NCBI RefSeq assembly: GCF_004335085.1
Contig: NZ_RQRS01000005.1
Span: forward strand, 1-64,000
DNA: 64,000 bases
Direction of reading: 5' to 3'
Source: Pedobacter nototheniae
Lineage (GTDB): Bacteria; Bacteroidota; Bacteroidia; Sphingobacteriales; Sphingobacteriaceae
Shown piece by piece: positions 8,398 through 17,294 of this stretch (positions are counted from its first letter, which is position 1; the number at the start of each line of letters is the position of its first letter). The translations under genes and the position numbers were made by a program. Under the pieces are notes generated by a model. The model did not search any database. It saw only the letters and a list, made by a program, of their open reading frames with translations, and had not been told where the DNA came from.

Positions 8398-9102
8398 TTA
8401 TTGTTTTGGTTGAGCCTCAACCATCATTTTTTCTGCCTTGATCAACTGTTCCCCAACGAACGAAAGTATTATCGCCCCAAGGTTATGCATTTCAGTTGAA
8501 AATAAACCAACCTTATTTTCTTTATCTAAATCAAAATTGGTCAAGGAATTTTTAATGGCAGCCTCTAGATGAATTGGAATTTTCCTCACATCGACACCCC
8601 CCGATACGCATGATGCGACATACTCCTTAAAACTAGAGGCTTTATTAACTTGATCTTCAGTAGGCTTTGCAGCTTGAAGATGATACAATAACCATATTTC
8701 GAAACAAGGGTTGCTTTGCGCAACTTGCCAGCAATAATGCTTGGAATTCTGGACCGAACAAAAATCCCTTAAAATATCAATCTTCCCATGTTCCTCCCAT
8801 AGATCGGTATCAATCACAAACCAAATCTCGTCTTTGAATTCTTTACTAATTTTATAAGTGGGCAATACACCGTTTTCATTATCACCAAAGAAAAGCAATG
8901 AAGCATATTGCTTTAATTTTTCAGGATCTGACTTATCTTCAAATGGCGGAATTGGAACAATATCTATATTGCTTGAGAGACCTTTAAAATACTTCAAATA
9001 AGCAACCTCTCTTACAGCCCCCTCACAAAATATATAAATCTTTTTCGCATCCTTTGCAGGATCTTGTTTTTGATAAATTCTTTTTCTACTCAGATATTGC
9101 AT
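8398..9102 (-). CDS. rloB: RloB-family protein, TOPRIM-like putative nuclease
   Basis: The protein has 234 residues, a normal RloB length. Diagnostic segments are IYIFCEGAVREVAYLKYF (Glu27 and Glu32), WFVIDTDLW (Asp98, Asp100) and SNPCFEIWLLYHL, the most conserved RloB string. The Glu and DxD positions fit a TOPRIM-like metal site such as in OLD nucleases, so nuclease activity is a reasonable inference. The ATG at 9102 overlaps the end of the ATPase gene by 17 bases, giving a tightly coupled two-gene unit with the ATPase first. RloA/RloB were named as restriction-linked ORFs, and related ATPase/TOPRIM pairs act in phage defence. Confidence 0.88.
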   Translation of the reverse strand: MQYLSRKRIYQKQDPAKDAKKIYIFCEGAVREVAYLKYFKGLSSNIDIVPIPPFEDKSDPEKLKQYASLLFFGDNENGVLPTYKISKEFKDEIWFVIDTDLWEEHGKIDILRDFCSVQNSKHYCWQVAQSNPCFEIWLLYHLQAAKPTEDQVNKASSFKEYVASCVSGGVDVRKIPIHLEAAIKNSLTNFDLDKENKVGLFSTEMHNLGAIILSFVGEQLIKAEKMMVEAQPKQ

Positions 9103-10444
9103 ATTTGTGCCAGTTTAAGTCTTGTAGATTTGATAAAAATGGGATACCTCCAAACCTCCCGTTAAGATAACCATTTTCGATATTTGCGGTATGGTGAACA
9201 TTAAAATCACTCAATGGATATAATCTTGAAGCCCCATCGATAGATTTTTGTGCAAACCAGATTTCATCGGTTCGAAGGATATCTTGATCCAAAAGGCATG
9301 ATTCATGAGTAGTAAAAATCAATTGTCCCTTCACTCTGAGATCAAGGGAAATTTTTGTGATGATTTCCTTTATGGTCTTTGGATGAATGCTTCGCTCAAT
9401 TTCATCAATCAAAAAAACTCTTTCTTCTTCAATAATACCAAACAAGGCGGGGATGTATTCGATTAATCTTTTGGTGCCATCAGATTCCAGTATCATAGGA
9501 AACTCAATGGATTCACCTAAATCATTTAAGTGTTTAGCTACCACACTTTTTGCTATTAGCTCTTCATTTTCCAAAGAAATCGCTAGTTGCTCACCCGTGG
9601 ACCTATTGGATAAAACAGAAACTGAATTTGGATTCTTTTTTAAATCCTCAATAATCTTTGTAAAACTCTTTAACTTCTTCTCCACTATAACATCCTCGAA
9701 AGGCTGTTTCTTAACACTTATGTTCTTAATACCTATGCTTAACGTTGGAATAAGTTCATTCGCAAAATTGATCAACTCATCGTACTTATCCAACACATGC
9801 GGTATTCCTTCGACAATTGCATCGGCACCAACGATGACCAAGGTGTTATCAAACCAATCATAAACAACAGCTACATCATCAAAGTCCTCTTTATACTTAT
9901 CATTCAAGAAGCTTAACAACAATTCATTTTTTCCAAGCAACTTTTCCTGTAACACCTGTGTAAATAAATTATTTTTAGGATCAGACGCATAACCTTCAAA
10001 AAAAATCACTTCTTGTTTCTCTCCTAAATTACTCCTTCGATAAATTAACTCGTCTCTATCCTTCTTACTCTCAGATAAAGATTCTTCGAGCACAAGGTTA
10101 TTATCGAATGTTATTGCATAATAATAAATTTTACCCTTTGCAAAAAACTCTACACCAATTGAAATAGGTAAATCAATATTAGATGGACTCAATTTGAATT
10201 TACTATCTGATACATTTTCCGGTACTTTCCCTTCAGCGATGTACTTTTCTAAATTAGCGACCGCTTTAACCATGTTCGATTTTCCCGAACCATTAGCTCC
10301 GTAGATGGCACTCATCCTCAAAAAATCAACTCCATTATGCGAAAGCTTATGATGAGGTAGGCGTTGGGATTTATTGGGTAATAGATTGAACTCTGTTTCC
10401 TCTTTAAAAGAAAGAAAATTATTAAACACTAATCTTATCAACAT
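9086..10444 (-). CDS. rloA: RloA-like AAA/ABC-type ATPase, partner of RloB
   Basis: The ATG at 10444 gives 452 residues starting MLIRLVFNNFLSF, the typical opening of this SMC/OLD-like ATPase group. An upstream GTG at 10468 is less likely. It has Walker A GANGSGKS (49-56), a long middle region with EFPMILESDGTKRLIEYIPAL near the ABC signature position, Walker B VFLIDEIERSIHP and a switch His in FTTHES. Such ATPases sense phage or DNA cues and gate a partner effector. The overlap with rloB strongly suggests a two-component defence module. It has no transmembrane segment and is presumably cytoplasmic. Confidence 0.85.
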   Translation of the reverse strand: MLIRLVFNNFLSFKEETEFNLLPNKSQRLPHHKLSHNGVDFLRMSAIYGANGSGKSNMVKAVANLEKYIAEGKVPENVSDSKFKLSPSNIDLPISIGVEFFAKGKIYYYAITFDNNLVLEESLSESKKDRDELIYRRSNLGEKQEVIFFEGYASDPKNNLFTQVLQEKLLGKNELLLSFLNDKYKEDFDDVAVVYDWFDNTLVIVGADAIVEGIPHVLDKYDELINFANELIPTLSIGIKNISVKKQPFEDVIVEKKLKSFTKIIEDLKKNPNSVSVLSNRSTGEQLAISLENEELIAKSVVAKHLNDLGESIEFPMILESDGTKRLIEYIPALFGIIEEERVFLIDEIERSIHPKTIKEIITKISLDLRVKGQLIFTTHESCLLDQDILRTDEIWFAQKSIDGASRLYPLSDFNVHHTANIENGYLNGRFGGIPFLSNLQDLNWHKYAISE

Positions 10445-10814
10445 GATAATTCCGTTAATTGTTAACACAAAAATACAATACTAAAATGAAAAACATCTAA
10501 TATTCGCCCATAAAAAACATAAATCTGTTAAATTTTAACGTTTATAACTTTTTATTGGGATTATTCTAAAAGTGAGCATACGTTTCCGATCAAAATTAAC
10601 AACTTTGACACCTCAACGGACTAACTTTATTCCGTCAGAAGCTATTCAATTTGCTTAAAAAATACCTTATGGATTTGTTCTGCATTTGAAATTATGGATG
10701 TGTTCCACTATTATTAGTTGTAATCAGTTTGACAGAAAGTATAATTAACATGAACTAAATATTCAACTAATGCTGTAATTCTAACTTCATTTATCATTCA
10801 AAATAGACCAATTA
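10445..10814. other. Upstream region of rloA; one -7-like box, otherwise featureless
   Basis: On the minus strand TATTTTTG (10475 to 10468) matches TAnnTTTG and would give a leader of roughly 17-20 bases for the ATG at 10444. No TTTG -33 partner was found at the proper distance. The rest, to 10814, shows no gene, RNA or repeat. Confidence 0.3.
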
Positions 10815-11024
10815 ATGAATCCTCCTAAAAGACTAGCTAAGCGAATCCCAAACCATCCCGGCAATGAGGATAGGATTGTTCATGAGGACGAGAAGCCTTT
10901 CTTAAATTTGGTCGCCCGACTTGCCGTGGAAGTCTTCTTTAAAGACGTGCTTGATATCGAAGAAGATCAAATTATAAAGACTAAAAATCGTCCGTCGGCA
11001 AGTCGAAATAAAAATGTGTTTTAG
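10815..11024 (+). CDS. Small orphan hypothetical protein
   Basis: The ATG at 10815 opens a 69-residue frame. It has a basic, Pro-rich start (MNPPKRLAKRIPNHPGNEDR), a central amphipathic, acidic part (FLNLVARLAVEVFFKDVLDIEEDQI) and a basic tail. No membrane segment or signal peptide is present. The alternation of hydrophobic and charged residues in the middle looks like a real helix-forming protein, but no family is recognised. It lies between the RloAB module and tRNA-Leu, so it may belong to the accessory pocket. Confidence 0.45.
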   Translation: MNPPKRLAKRIPNHPGNEDRIVHEDEKPFLNLVARLAVEVFFKDVLDIEEDQIIKTKNRPSASRNKNVF

Positions 11025-11195
11025 TAGGGACAAGCAGATGCTGTTTGAACAACTGAATATCAAATGGCTACACATAAAACACTTAATATCAATAATTTAC
11101 AGATACCAATCAGGGATACTAAAAAAAATAAACAAACCATTGCTTATCAGATAATTAAAAATAGTCTATTATCGTGTTCAAAGATAGAATTTCAT

Positions 11196-11237
11196 AAAAA
11201 AAAAGAATGCAATTATCTTATAAACAGATAATTGCAT
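11196..11237 (-). terminator. Terminator after tRNA-Leu(GAG)
   Basis: ATGCAATTATCT (11207-11218) and AGATAATTGCAT (11226-11237) form a perfect 12-bp stem with a 7-base loop. On the minus strand it is followed by a run of T (plus-strand A at 11196-11204). It lies 20 bases downstream of the tRNA 3' end. Confidence 0.85.
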
Positions 11238-11256
11238 CCATAAATTTAACATCCGG

Positions 11257-11340
11257 TACCCAAGAGGAGATTCGAACTCCCACACCCATACAGGCGCCAG
11301 CCCCTCAAGCTGGTGCGTCTACCAATTTCGCCACCTGGGT
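11257..11340 (-). tRNA. tRNA-Leu, anticodon GAG
   Basis: The minus strand folds as a class II tRNA. It has a 7-bp acceptor (ACCCAGG with CTTGGGT), a D arm with GGTAGAC, anticodon stem CCAGC/GCTGG around loop TTGAGGG (anticodon GAG, plus-strand 11304-11306), a long variable arm and a T arm with GTTCGAATC. The discriminator is A, as expected for leucine, and the 3' CCA is not encoded in full. It reads CUC/CUU codons. Confidence 0.95.
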
Positions 11341-11400
11341 AAGTGCTGCAAATATAATTTAATTTTGGATTTGAGAATGATGATTTTGAAAAATCTGCAA

Positions 11401-12165
11401 TTATATTTCAACGGTTAAACCATCATAAGCCAGGCGGATATTTGACGGCAAATCCTTTTCTACTTCTTCGTGTAAGCCTAGGTTATGACTAATATGTGTT
11501 AGGTAAGTTTTTTCTGCTCCAATCCTTTCTGCAAAAGCTATTGCTTCATCTAAAGTAAAGTGAGAAATATGTGGTTCTTTTTGTAAAGCATTAAGGACCA
11601 AAATTTTGCTTCCTTTTATGGTTTCTACCGATTCATCAGCAAGTGTTTTTGCATCTGTTATGTAAGTAAAATCTCCAATTCTGTAGCCAGTAATAGGTAA
11701 ACGGTAATGCAGTACTTCAAACGGTTTAATAAGATGCGATCCAATTTTAAAATCCGTTCCATTTACAACATTATGCAAATTAATTTGTGGCAATCCGTGG
11801 TATTTAGTTTCAGCAAAAATATATTGAAATTCTCTTTTTAAAGCTTCCTGAACACGTTCTGTTGCATAAACATCAATAACCTTATGCAGTAAATAATTAA
11901 AAGGCCTAATATCATCTAATCCCGCAATATGATCTTTATGTTCATGGGTAAAAAGCACCGCATCCAAGTCTTGTACTTTTGCACGCAAAAGCTGGTAACG
12001 AAAATCAGGGCCGCTATCAATTACAATAGTTTTATCTGCCAGTTCTACCAAAACAGAAGTTCTTAAACGGTTATCTCGCTTATCTGTAGATTGGCAAACT
12101 TCGCACTTACATGTAATTACGGGTACCCCCTGCGAAGTGCCTGTTCCTAAAAAAGTAACTTTCAT
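11401..12165 (-). CDS. MBL-fold metallohydrolase (PhnP/RNase Z-like)
   Basis: The 254-residue protein starts at the ATG at 12165, with one TTG just upstream. It opens with MKVTFLGTGTSQGVPVITC and a Cys pair (CKCEVC) typical of PhnP-like members. The metal motif is FTHEHKDHIAGLDD, and later ligands include DSGPDF and THISHNLG. These are zinc-dependent phosphodiesterases, and members of this subgroup act on cyclic phosphate or nucleotide substrates. In Bacteroidota it is a common stand-alone housekeeping gene. The precise substrate is not determined. It is followed upstream by the small 12217-12489 gene on the same strand, probably in one transcript. Confidence 0.85.
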   Translation of the reverse strand: MKVTFLGTGTSQGVPVITCKCEVCQSTDKRDNRLRTSVLVELADKTIVIDSGPDFRYQLLRAKVQDLDAVLFTHEHKDHIAGLDDIRPFNYLLHKVIDVYATERVQEALKREFQYIFAETKYHGLPQINLHNVVNGTDFKIGSHLIKPFEVLHYRLPITGYRIGDFTYITDAKTLADESVETIKGSKILVLNALQKEPHISHFTLDEAIAFAERIGAEKTYLTHISHNLGLHEEVEKDLPSNIRLAYDGLTVEI

Positions 12166-12216
12166 CAAGGCTCTATTATTGATTATGTTTTGTTAGTGGT
12201 TTGCTTTGATGCTTAT

Positions 12217-12489
12217 TTAAAACAACTCCATCTGCTGCAATGATAAATAAAATTGCTTTTGCTTATCATCAAACAAATTCTCGTCTGCATTGGTTTGTTT
12301 TACCAGTGCAATTAAAGCAGCTATCTTACCTTCAAGGTTGGAAAATTTATTAACTACAATAACTTTATTGTGTTCTAACAAGCACGAGCCTGTTTTAAAA
12401 TTCCCCTTCTCATATCTAACCTTATATCCCATAGCTAGCAACAGCTGTTCGAGCTTTTCTAAAGTATGATTGGTTATTGGCAAAGTCAT
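12217..12489 (-). CDS. Conserved-looking hypothetical protein, 90 residues
   Basis: The ATG at 12489 (a TTG directly precedes it) gives a soluble protein with a helical N-terminus (TLEKLEQLLLAMGYKVRYEKGNFKTGSCLLEHNKVIVVNKF) and a helical C-terminus ending QQMELF. The middle has the look of a small beta hairpin: GSCLLEHNKVIVVNK. I recall no named family. It is in the same direction as the MBL gene with a 51-bp gap, so the two are likely cotranscribed. Confidence 0.65.
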   Translation of the reverse strand: MTLPITNHTLEKLEQLLLAMGYKVRYEKGNFKTGSCLLEHNKVIVVNKFSNLEGKIAALIALVKQTNADENLFDDKQKQFYLSLQQMELF

Positions 12490-12632
12490 CAAACAAACTT
12501 AGAGAAATATAGGGAGCATTCATAAATAGAATAGGAAAAAATTATCTATTTACTTTATAACGTTAATATCTTGGTAACTAGGTATATCAAAGCTTTTTAA
12601 ATAAATTTACCATGGCAATAATGATATAAAAC

Positions 12633-12664
12633 AAAAAAGGTTCGACAAATGCCGAACCTTTTTA
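12633..12664 (-). terminator. Terminator after lolA
   Basis: AAAAAGGTTCG and CGAACCTTTTT pair around a short loop (ACAAATGC). On the minus strand the stem ends in a T-rich run, 20 bases after the lolA stop, closing the ftsK-lolA unit. Confidence 0.85.
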
Positions 12665-12683
12665 ATTCTGTTTCCAGATTTCG

Positions 12684-13334
12684 TTATCTTAAATCTACAA
12701 CTTCCACACCAGGATATTTTTTTGCATCAAAGGCAAAAGTAGTTTCTGGCACGTTAACGTTAGGAGAAAAGGTTTTTACGTTATAAGTGTATTTATTTCC
12801 GTTTTTGTCAAATAAAACTACATTAGCAATTTGTTTAGCTGTTTTATCAATACTTAAACGAATTTTAAAGATTGCCTTTTTAGCATCAATTGGCGATAAA
12901 TCTATCATTTGATAAGTTTTACCACCCACTTTTTCTTCACCTGTGTAAAGGTATTTAAAGCCTTTTTCGTAAACAGTAAATATTTTTGCAGGGTTAATAG
13001 CATCGCCACTATTATCCACATTACTTACTTGTACTTCTTTATCCTTTTTTAAGTATGTCCACTGGCTTTTACCATCGCTAAACAACTCTTGGTTTGTCAT
13101 GGCTACTTTATACTTATTAGAGTTTGCTTTAACATATAAAGTACCTTGTTGTGTTTCTTTAACTTTAGCTTTAGGATTATCTAAAGTAAAGGTAAAATCA
13201 GTTTTAACAACATTGTATGATTTATATTTTTTACTTACCTCAGCTAAAATAGCTTTAGCCTTTGCATCAGTTTGAGCATAAGTTGATGTTGTAAAAGCAA
13301 CTACAACCATTAATGCTGAAATTAATTTCTTCAT
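12684..13334 (-). CDS. lolA: LolA-like outer-membrane lipoprotein carrier
   Basis: This 216-residue protein begins with a clear signal peptide (MKKLISALMVVVAFTTSTYAQ) and continues as a LolA/LolB-like half-barrel: DFTFTLDNPKAKVKETQQGTLYVKANSNKYKVAM, then FSDGKSQWTYLKKDKEVQVSN. LolA ferries lipoproteins from the LolCDE exporter across the periplasm. In Bacteroidota lolA usually follows ftsK, as here with a 65-bp gap. A terminator follows. The LolD-like ATPase at 39377-40027 could belong to the same pathway. Confidence 0.88.
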   Translation of the reverse strand: MKKLISALMVVVAFTTSTYAQTDAKAKAILAEVSKKYKSYNVVKTDFTFTLDNPKAKVKETQQGTLYVKANSNKYKVAMTNQELFSDGKSQWTYLKKDKEVQVSNVDNSGDAINPAKIFTVYEKGFKYLYTGEEKVGGKTYQMIDLSPIDAKKAIFKIRLSIDKTAKQIANVVLFDKNGNKYTYNVKTFSPNVNVPETTFAFDAKKYPGVEVVDLR

Positions 13335-13399
13335 CTTTTCTTTTTTAATTTTCTTTTTGAAACTTAGAGTCGATAAATGCCTTTTAGTTTAATAGGCTA

Positions 13400-15985
13400 T
13401 TAATCTTTGTTGTTTAAACTATTCAAGAACTGTTCCAAAGAATATTCATCAGGGTATAAAACCTCACGGGCTTTACTACCTTCAAAAGGACCAACAATAC
13501 CTGCAGCTTCCAATTGATCGATAATTCTTCCGGCCCTGTTATAGCCTAATTTCATTTTACGCTGTATAAGGGAAGTAGAACCTTGCTGATGTGTAACAAT
13601 CAGTCTTGCAGCCTCTTCAAATAATTTATCACGTTCATCAGGATCAAAGTCGGCCTTATTTCCTTCGCCATTTTCATCAATATATTCTGGCAATTGATAG
13701 GCATCTGAATAACCGCGTTGGTTACCAATATATTCAGAAATACGATCAACCTCTGGTGTATCAACAAAAGCACACTGTAGCCTGATTAAGTCGCTTCCTG
13801 TAGATAAAAGCATATCTCCACGACCAATTAACTGATCTGCACCACCACTATCTAAAATGGTACGCGAATCTATTTTAGATAAAACCCTAAAAGCTAACCT
13901 CGCCGGGAAGTTGGCTTTAATGGTACCTGTAATAATATTAACGGATGGGCGCTGCGTAGCTAAAACCAGGTGAATACCAATGGCACGTGCCAACTGCGCT
14001 AAACGGGCTATTGGCGCTTCAACCTCTTTCCCGGCCGTCATCATTAAATCTGCAAATTCATCAACCACTAAAACAATGAAAGGTAAAAAGCGGTGACCAT
14101 TATTTGGGTTAAGCTTACGTTTAACAAACTTATCGTTATACTCCTTTAAATTTCTTACCTGTGCATCTTTTAACAAATCATAACGTTGATCCATTTCAAT
14201 ACAAAGTGAATTTAGGGTGTTTACAACTTTCTTGGTATCTGTAATAATTGCATCAGCTTCTCCAGGAAGTTTTGCCAAAAAGTGGCGCTCAATCCTATTA
14301 AATAAGGTTAATTCTACCTTTTTAGGATCCACCAATACAAATTTTAACTGTGCGGGGTGTTTTTTAAATAATAAGGAAACTAAAATAGCATTAATACCAA
14401 CTGATTTACCTTGACCTGTTGCTCCGGCAACTAATAAGTGAGGCATTTTAGCTAAATCAGCTATATAAACTTCATTGCTAATTGTTTTTCCTAAAGCTAT
14501 AGGCAAATCCATTGTATTTTGGGCCCATTTATCGGTATTTAAAATACTTCTCATGGCTACCATTTCTGGGTGCTGATTTGGCACCTCGATACCAATTGTA
14601 CCCTTTCCTGGCATTGGTGCAATAATACGAATCCCTAATGCAGCTAATGAAAGGGCAATATCATCTTCCAGGTTTTTAATTTTAGAAATTCTTACGCCTG
14701 GTGCAGGAATAATTTCATAAAGCGTTACTGTTGGGCCAATTGTTGCCTTAATCTTATCAATTTCGATGTTATAGTGATTAAGGGTTTCAACAATCTTATT
14801 CTTGTTGGCTTCCAGTTCTTCTGCATTTACTGAAATTTTGTTGGTACCATAATTTTCAAGTAAATCTATATGCGGATATTTATAACCAGATAAATCTAAC
14901 TTTTCATCATAATTACCAAACTGTTCCACCAAATCATCAGATTTAATTTCTTCTTCAGTTTTTTCTATGGTAAAAGTTGGTTCTTCCTTTTCTTCTTCAA
15001 TTGGAGGTGCTACATCTAAGGGCAACGATGCTGCCGCAGCAGTAGCCACAGGAGTAATGGGCAAATTTGTAGATAATGGTGATAAAACCACTGGAGGGAT
15101 AAGATCTTCTTCTTCCTCTTTTTCTTGTTCTTCGTAACGGTTTGGCCTTAAAACTACATTTTGAGGTTTACGCTCATTATTAGCTGAAGGTTTGCCAGGC
15201 ACAGAAAACTCTACAGGCTCTGAAGGTTTTTCTCTAACAATTTCAATATTATCAGGCACTTCTGGTTCTACAAATTCAGGCTTTTTTCGTTCCGGAATTT
15301 TAAAGTCGATATTGTAAGCAACAATCAGAATGGTTAAACCTGCAAAAGCAATTAAGCCCGCTACCCCAGCTGCGCCAACTTGTGCAGCTAGTAATTTATT
15401 GCTCCAATAACCAAATTCTCCTTCTAAATAGTGTGGAGATTCAGACCAGAAACTGTGTGCAAAACCGAATGTAAAAGATAAAAAAAGCAAAAAGAAAAAA
15501 CTGTAACCTAAAGTTTTTGAGATGGATAGAATCTTAACTTTAAAAAGCAATCTATAACCAATAATAAAAAAGGCAAGTACAAATAAGAATGATGCAATAC
15601 CAAACCACTCATAAATAAATTGATGAGAAAGTAATGCTCCAAATTTACCAAGCCAGTTTTGAACAACAGGCGTAGTTACCCCCGTATCTTTCAATTCATC
15701 GGCGGTTTTAAATAGATTTTTCCATCCGCCATTAGCGTCAATTACATAACTCTGGTCATCTTGCCATGTAAATAAATACGACGTAAATGCAATTAAAAAG
15801 TATAATGAAAGTATAACGAAAAATAATCCTATAATCTTGATTGCACGACCGTCTGCCAGATCAAAATTTGGCAAATACTCTCTTTTCTCTTTTGGTTGGC
15901 GGCTTGAAGTAGCTCTGCCAGATGCATTTTCAGCATTTTTATCCCTGAATGTATTGGTTTTAAACTGGTTACCCCTTACCGACAT
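13400..15985 (-). CDS. ftsK: DNA translocase FtsK
   Basis: The 861-residue protein has four membrane helices in about residues 48-230, an acidic and Pro-rich linker (about 235-345), and an FtsK/SpoIIIE motor. The motor has Walker A GATGQGKS, Walker B VLVVDEFADLMM and the RAIGIHLVLATQRPSVNIITG string. A C-terminal gamma winged helix (STSLIQRKMKLGYNRAGRIIDQLEAAGIVGP) reads polar KOPS-like sequences. It pumps chromosome ends to dif for XerCD resolution at the septum. The Walker A Gln in place of Ser is a minor variation. It is the first gene of the ftsK-lolA unit. Confidence 0.96.
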   Translation of the reverse strand: MSVRGNQFKTNTFRDKNAENASGRATSSRQPKEKREYLPNFDLADGRAIKIIGLFFVILSLYFLIAFTSYLFTWQDDQSYVIDANGGWKNLFKTADELKDTGVTTPVVQNWLGKFGALLSHQFIYEWFGIASFLFVLAFFIIGYRLLFKVKILSISKTLGYSFFFLLFLSFTFGFAHSFWSESPHYLEGEFGYWSNKLLAAQVGAAGVAGLIAFAGLTILIVAYNIDFKIPERKKPEFVEPEVPDNIEIVREKPSEPVEFSVPGKPSANNERKPQNVVLRPNRYEEQEKEEEEDLIPPVVLSPLSTNLPITPVATAAAASLPLDVAPPIEEEKEEPTFTIEKTEEEIKSDDLVEQFGNYDEKLDLSGYKYPHIDLLENYGTNKISVNAEELEANKNKIVETLNHYNIEIDKIKATIGPTVTLYEIIPAPGVRISKIKNLEDDIALSLAALGIRIIAPMPGKGTIGIEVPNQHPEMVAMRSILNTDKWAQNTMDLPIALGKTISNEVYIADLAKMPHLLVAGATGQGKSVGINAILVSLLFKKHPAQLKFVLVDPKKVELTLFNRIERHFLAKLPGEADAIITDTKKVVNTLNSLCIEMDQRYDLLKDAQVRNLKEYNDKFVKRKLNPNNGHRFLPFIVLVVDEFADLMMTAGKEVEAPIARLAQLARAIGIHLVLATQRPSVNIITGTIKANFPARLAFRVLSKIDSRTILDSGGADQLIGRGDMLLSTGSDLIRLQCAFVDTPEVDRISEYIGNQRGYSDAYQLPEYIDENGEGNKADFDPDERDKLFEEAARLIVTHQQGSTSLIQRKMKLGYNRAGRIIDQLEAAGIVGPFEGSKAREVLYPDEYSLEQFLNSLNNKD

Positions 15986-16019
15986 TTTCTATCCTAATGT
16001 TTATTAAAAAACAAATATA

Positions 16020-16336
16020 AAATATATAGTTGTATCTGTTGATGATCTTTTTCTTTAAATAATTTTAAATTTCATTTAAACTATTGTAAACAAGGCTTGT
16101 CTATTAATTATACAACATGATAGTTGTTACGTTTTATTCAAATGAGACGGATTTTGTTTTAGGTTTATCCCGTTTGATCTGGAGAGATGAAACGGGATTT
16201 TTTATGCTCCCCTATTTTGCATTTGCATATTATTGTTTCTTAGAGTTAATAAAGTGATGATGATTTTTTATTTCGTCGTATAATTTTGAAAATCACAATG
16301 GTTTCATTTTATTTGTTAACTAATAAATTGCTTAAC
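16020..16336. other. Divergent spacer between ftsK and ankyrin gene
   Basis: The spacer is AT-rich. Besides promoters for the flanking genes, which I could not place with confidence, it holds a terminator-like hairpin at 16167-16203 that belongs to neither gene. A small dyad CAAC/GTTG occurs at about 16112-16126. No ORF of note was found. Confidence 0.4.
16167..16203 (+). terminator. Orphan intrinsic terminator on the plus strand
   Basis: ATCCCGTTT (16167-16175) pairs with AAACGGGAT (16190-16198) around a 14-base loop and is followed by TTTTT. It looks like a standard Rho-independent terminator reading rightward, yet the only gene to its left (ftsK) is transcribed away from it. It may end a short unannotated RNA of roughly 50-140 bases. 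Confidence 0.55.
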
Positions 16337-16993
16337 ATGGATATAACGCAGCTCGAAGAACAGATTGAAGCTGGTAATTTACAGGCCGTTAAAGATATTT
16401 TAATTAACAAACCTGCTTTAGCCAATACACTTACTTCACATCGTATTTCGCCTTTATTATTAGCTTGCTACTATAAAAAGCAGGATATAGCTAATTTAAT
16501 AACAGAATTTACAGATGATTTAACGCTATTTGAGGCTTGTGCCGTAGGCAAATTTGATGTTGCAACTTCATTAATTTTTCAAAAACCAGATTCTATTAAC
16601 GATTATTCTGACGATGGATTTACCCCGTTGGGTTTGGCTTGTTATTTTGGACATGAAGATTTAGCCAAATACCTGGTACTAAAAGGTGCGGATGTTAACC
16701 TGGCTTCTAAAAATGGCTTTAACGTGTTTCCGATTCATTCTGCAGTGGCATCTAATAATTTTAACATTACAAAAATGTTATTGGATAATGGTGCATATCC
16801 AAATGTTTGTCAAAAAGCTGGCTTGGCTCCATTACATACTGCGGCTCAGTTAGGAAACATAGAATTAATTATTCTTTTGTTAGAGCATGGTGCTGAAGTA
16901 ACCCTACGCATGGAAGGTGGAAAATTACCCGCAGATTTAGCTGCCGAAAAGGGCTTTAATGAAATAGCAGAAATATTAAGAGACGATGATTAA
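16337..16993 (+). CDS. Ankyrin-repeat protein
   Basis: From the ATG at 16337 (MDITQLEEQIEAGNLQ) the protein has 218 residues. An ATG at 16298 and a TTG at 16286 would add a non-repeat leader without a clear signal peptide. At least four or five ankyrin repeats are visible, including DGFTPLGLACYFGHEDLAKYLVLKGADVN, then a NVFPIHSAVASNNFNITKMLLDNGAYPN unit and GLAPLHTAAQLGNIELIILLLEHGAEV. It is a cytoplasmic protein-protein interaction scaffold, and the partner is unknown. Confidence 0.85.
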   Translation: MDITQLEEQIEAGNLQAVKDILINKPALANTLTSHRISPLLLACYYKKQDIANLITEFTDDLTLFEACAVGKFDVATSLIFQKPDSINDYSDDGFTPLGLACYFGHEDLAKYLVLKGADVNLASKNGFNVFPIHSAVASNNFNITKMLLDNGAYPNVCQKAGLAPLHTAAQLGNIELIILLLEHGAEVTLRMEGGKLPADLAAEKGFNEIAEILRDDD

Positions 16994-17073
16994 TTAATCA
17001 GTTAACAGTTTTTAGTTAGCATTTTGGAGTTTACATTTTATAGCTTGGCTTTCAATTGTAAAGTGAAGCTGAA

Positions 17074-17292
17074 TTATTCCCAAATCCTTAGCCTCATTTT
17101 TTTCATATATGTTCTAATATCGAGCACAATTGCAGCAAGAAAATAAAATAAAATTGGAAAACCGACGGCTAAAAACGATGAATAGATAAAAAACAAACGA
17201 ACTTTGGCCGTACTCATATTCAATTTATTAGCTAAATAAGTAGATACTCCAAAACTTTGCTGTTCAAAATAAGTTATAATTCTTTGAAACAT
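17074..17292 (-). CDS. PspC-domain small membrane protein
   Basis: The 72-residue protein resembles the PspC domain: FGVSTYLANKLNMSTAKVRLFFIYSSFLAVGFPILFYFLAAIVL, with a short amphipathic N-terminal part, a hydrophobic hairpin and a basic tail. PspC proteins act in envelope-stress responses in other phyla, and in Bacteroidota this short form is usually of unknown role. It starts two bases after the DUF2851 stop, so the two are translated from one mRNA. Confidence 0.75.
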   Translation of the reverse strand: MFQRIITYFEQQSFGVSTYLANKLNMSTAKVRLFFIYSSFLAVGFPILFYFLAAIVLDIRTYMKKMRLRIWE

Positions 17293-17294
17293 TT

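Noticed and set aside
9387-9863. 158-codon plus-strand frame inside rloA
   Set aside because: Ser/Leu-rich shadow of the rloA frame without any family features.
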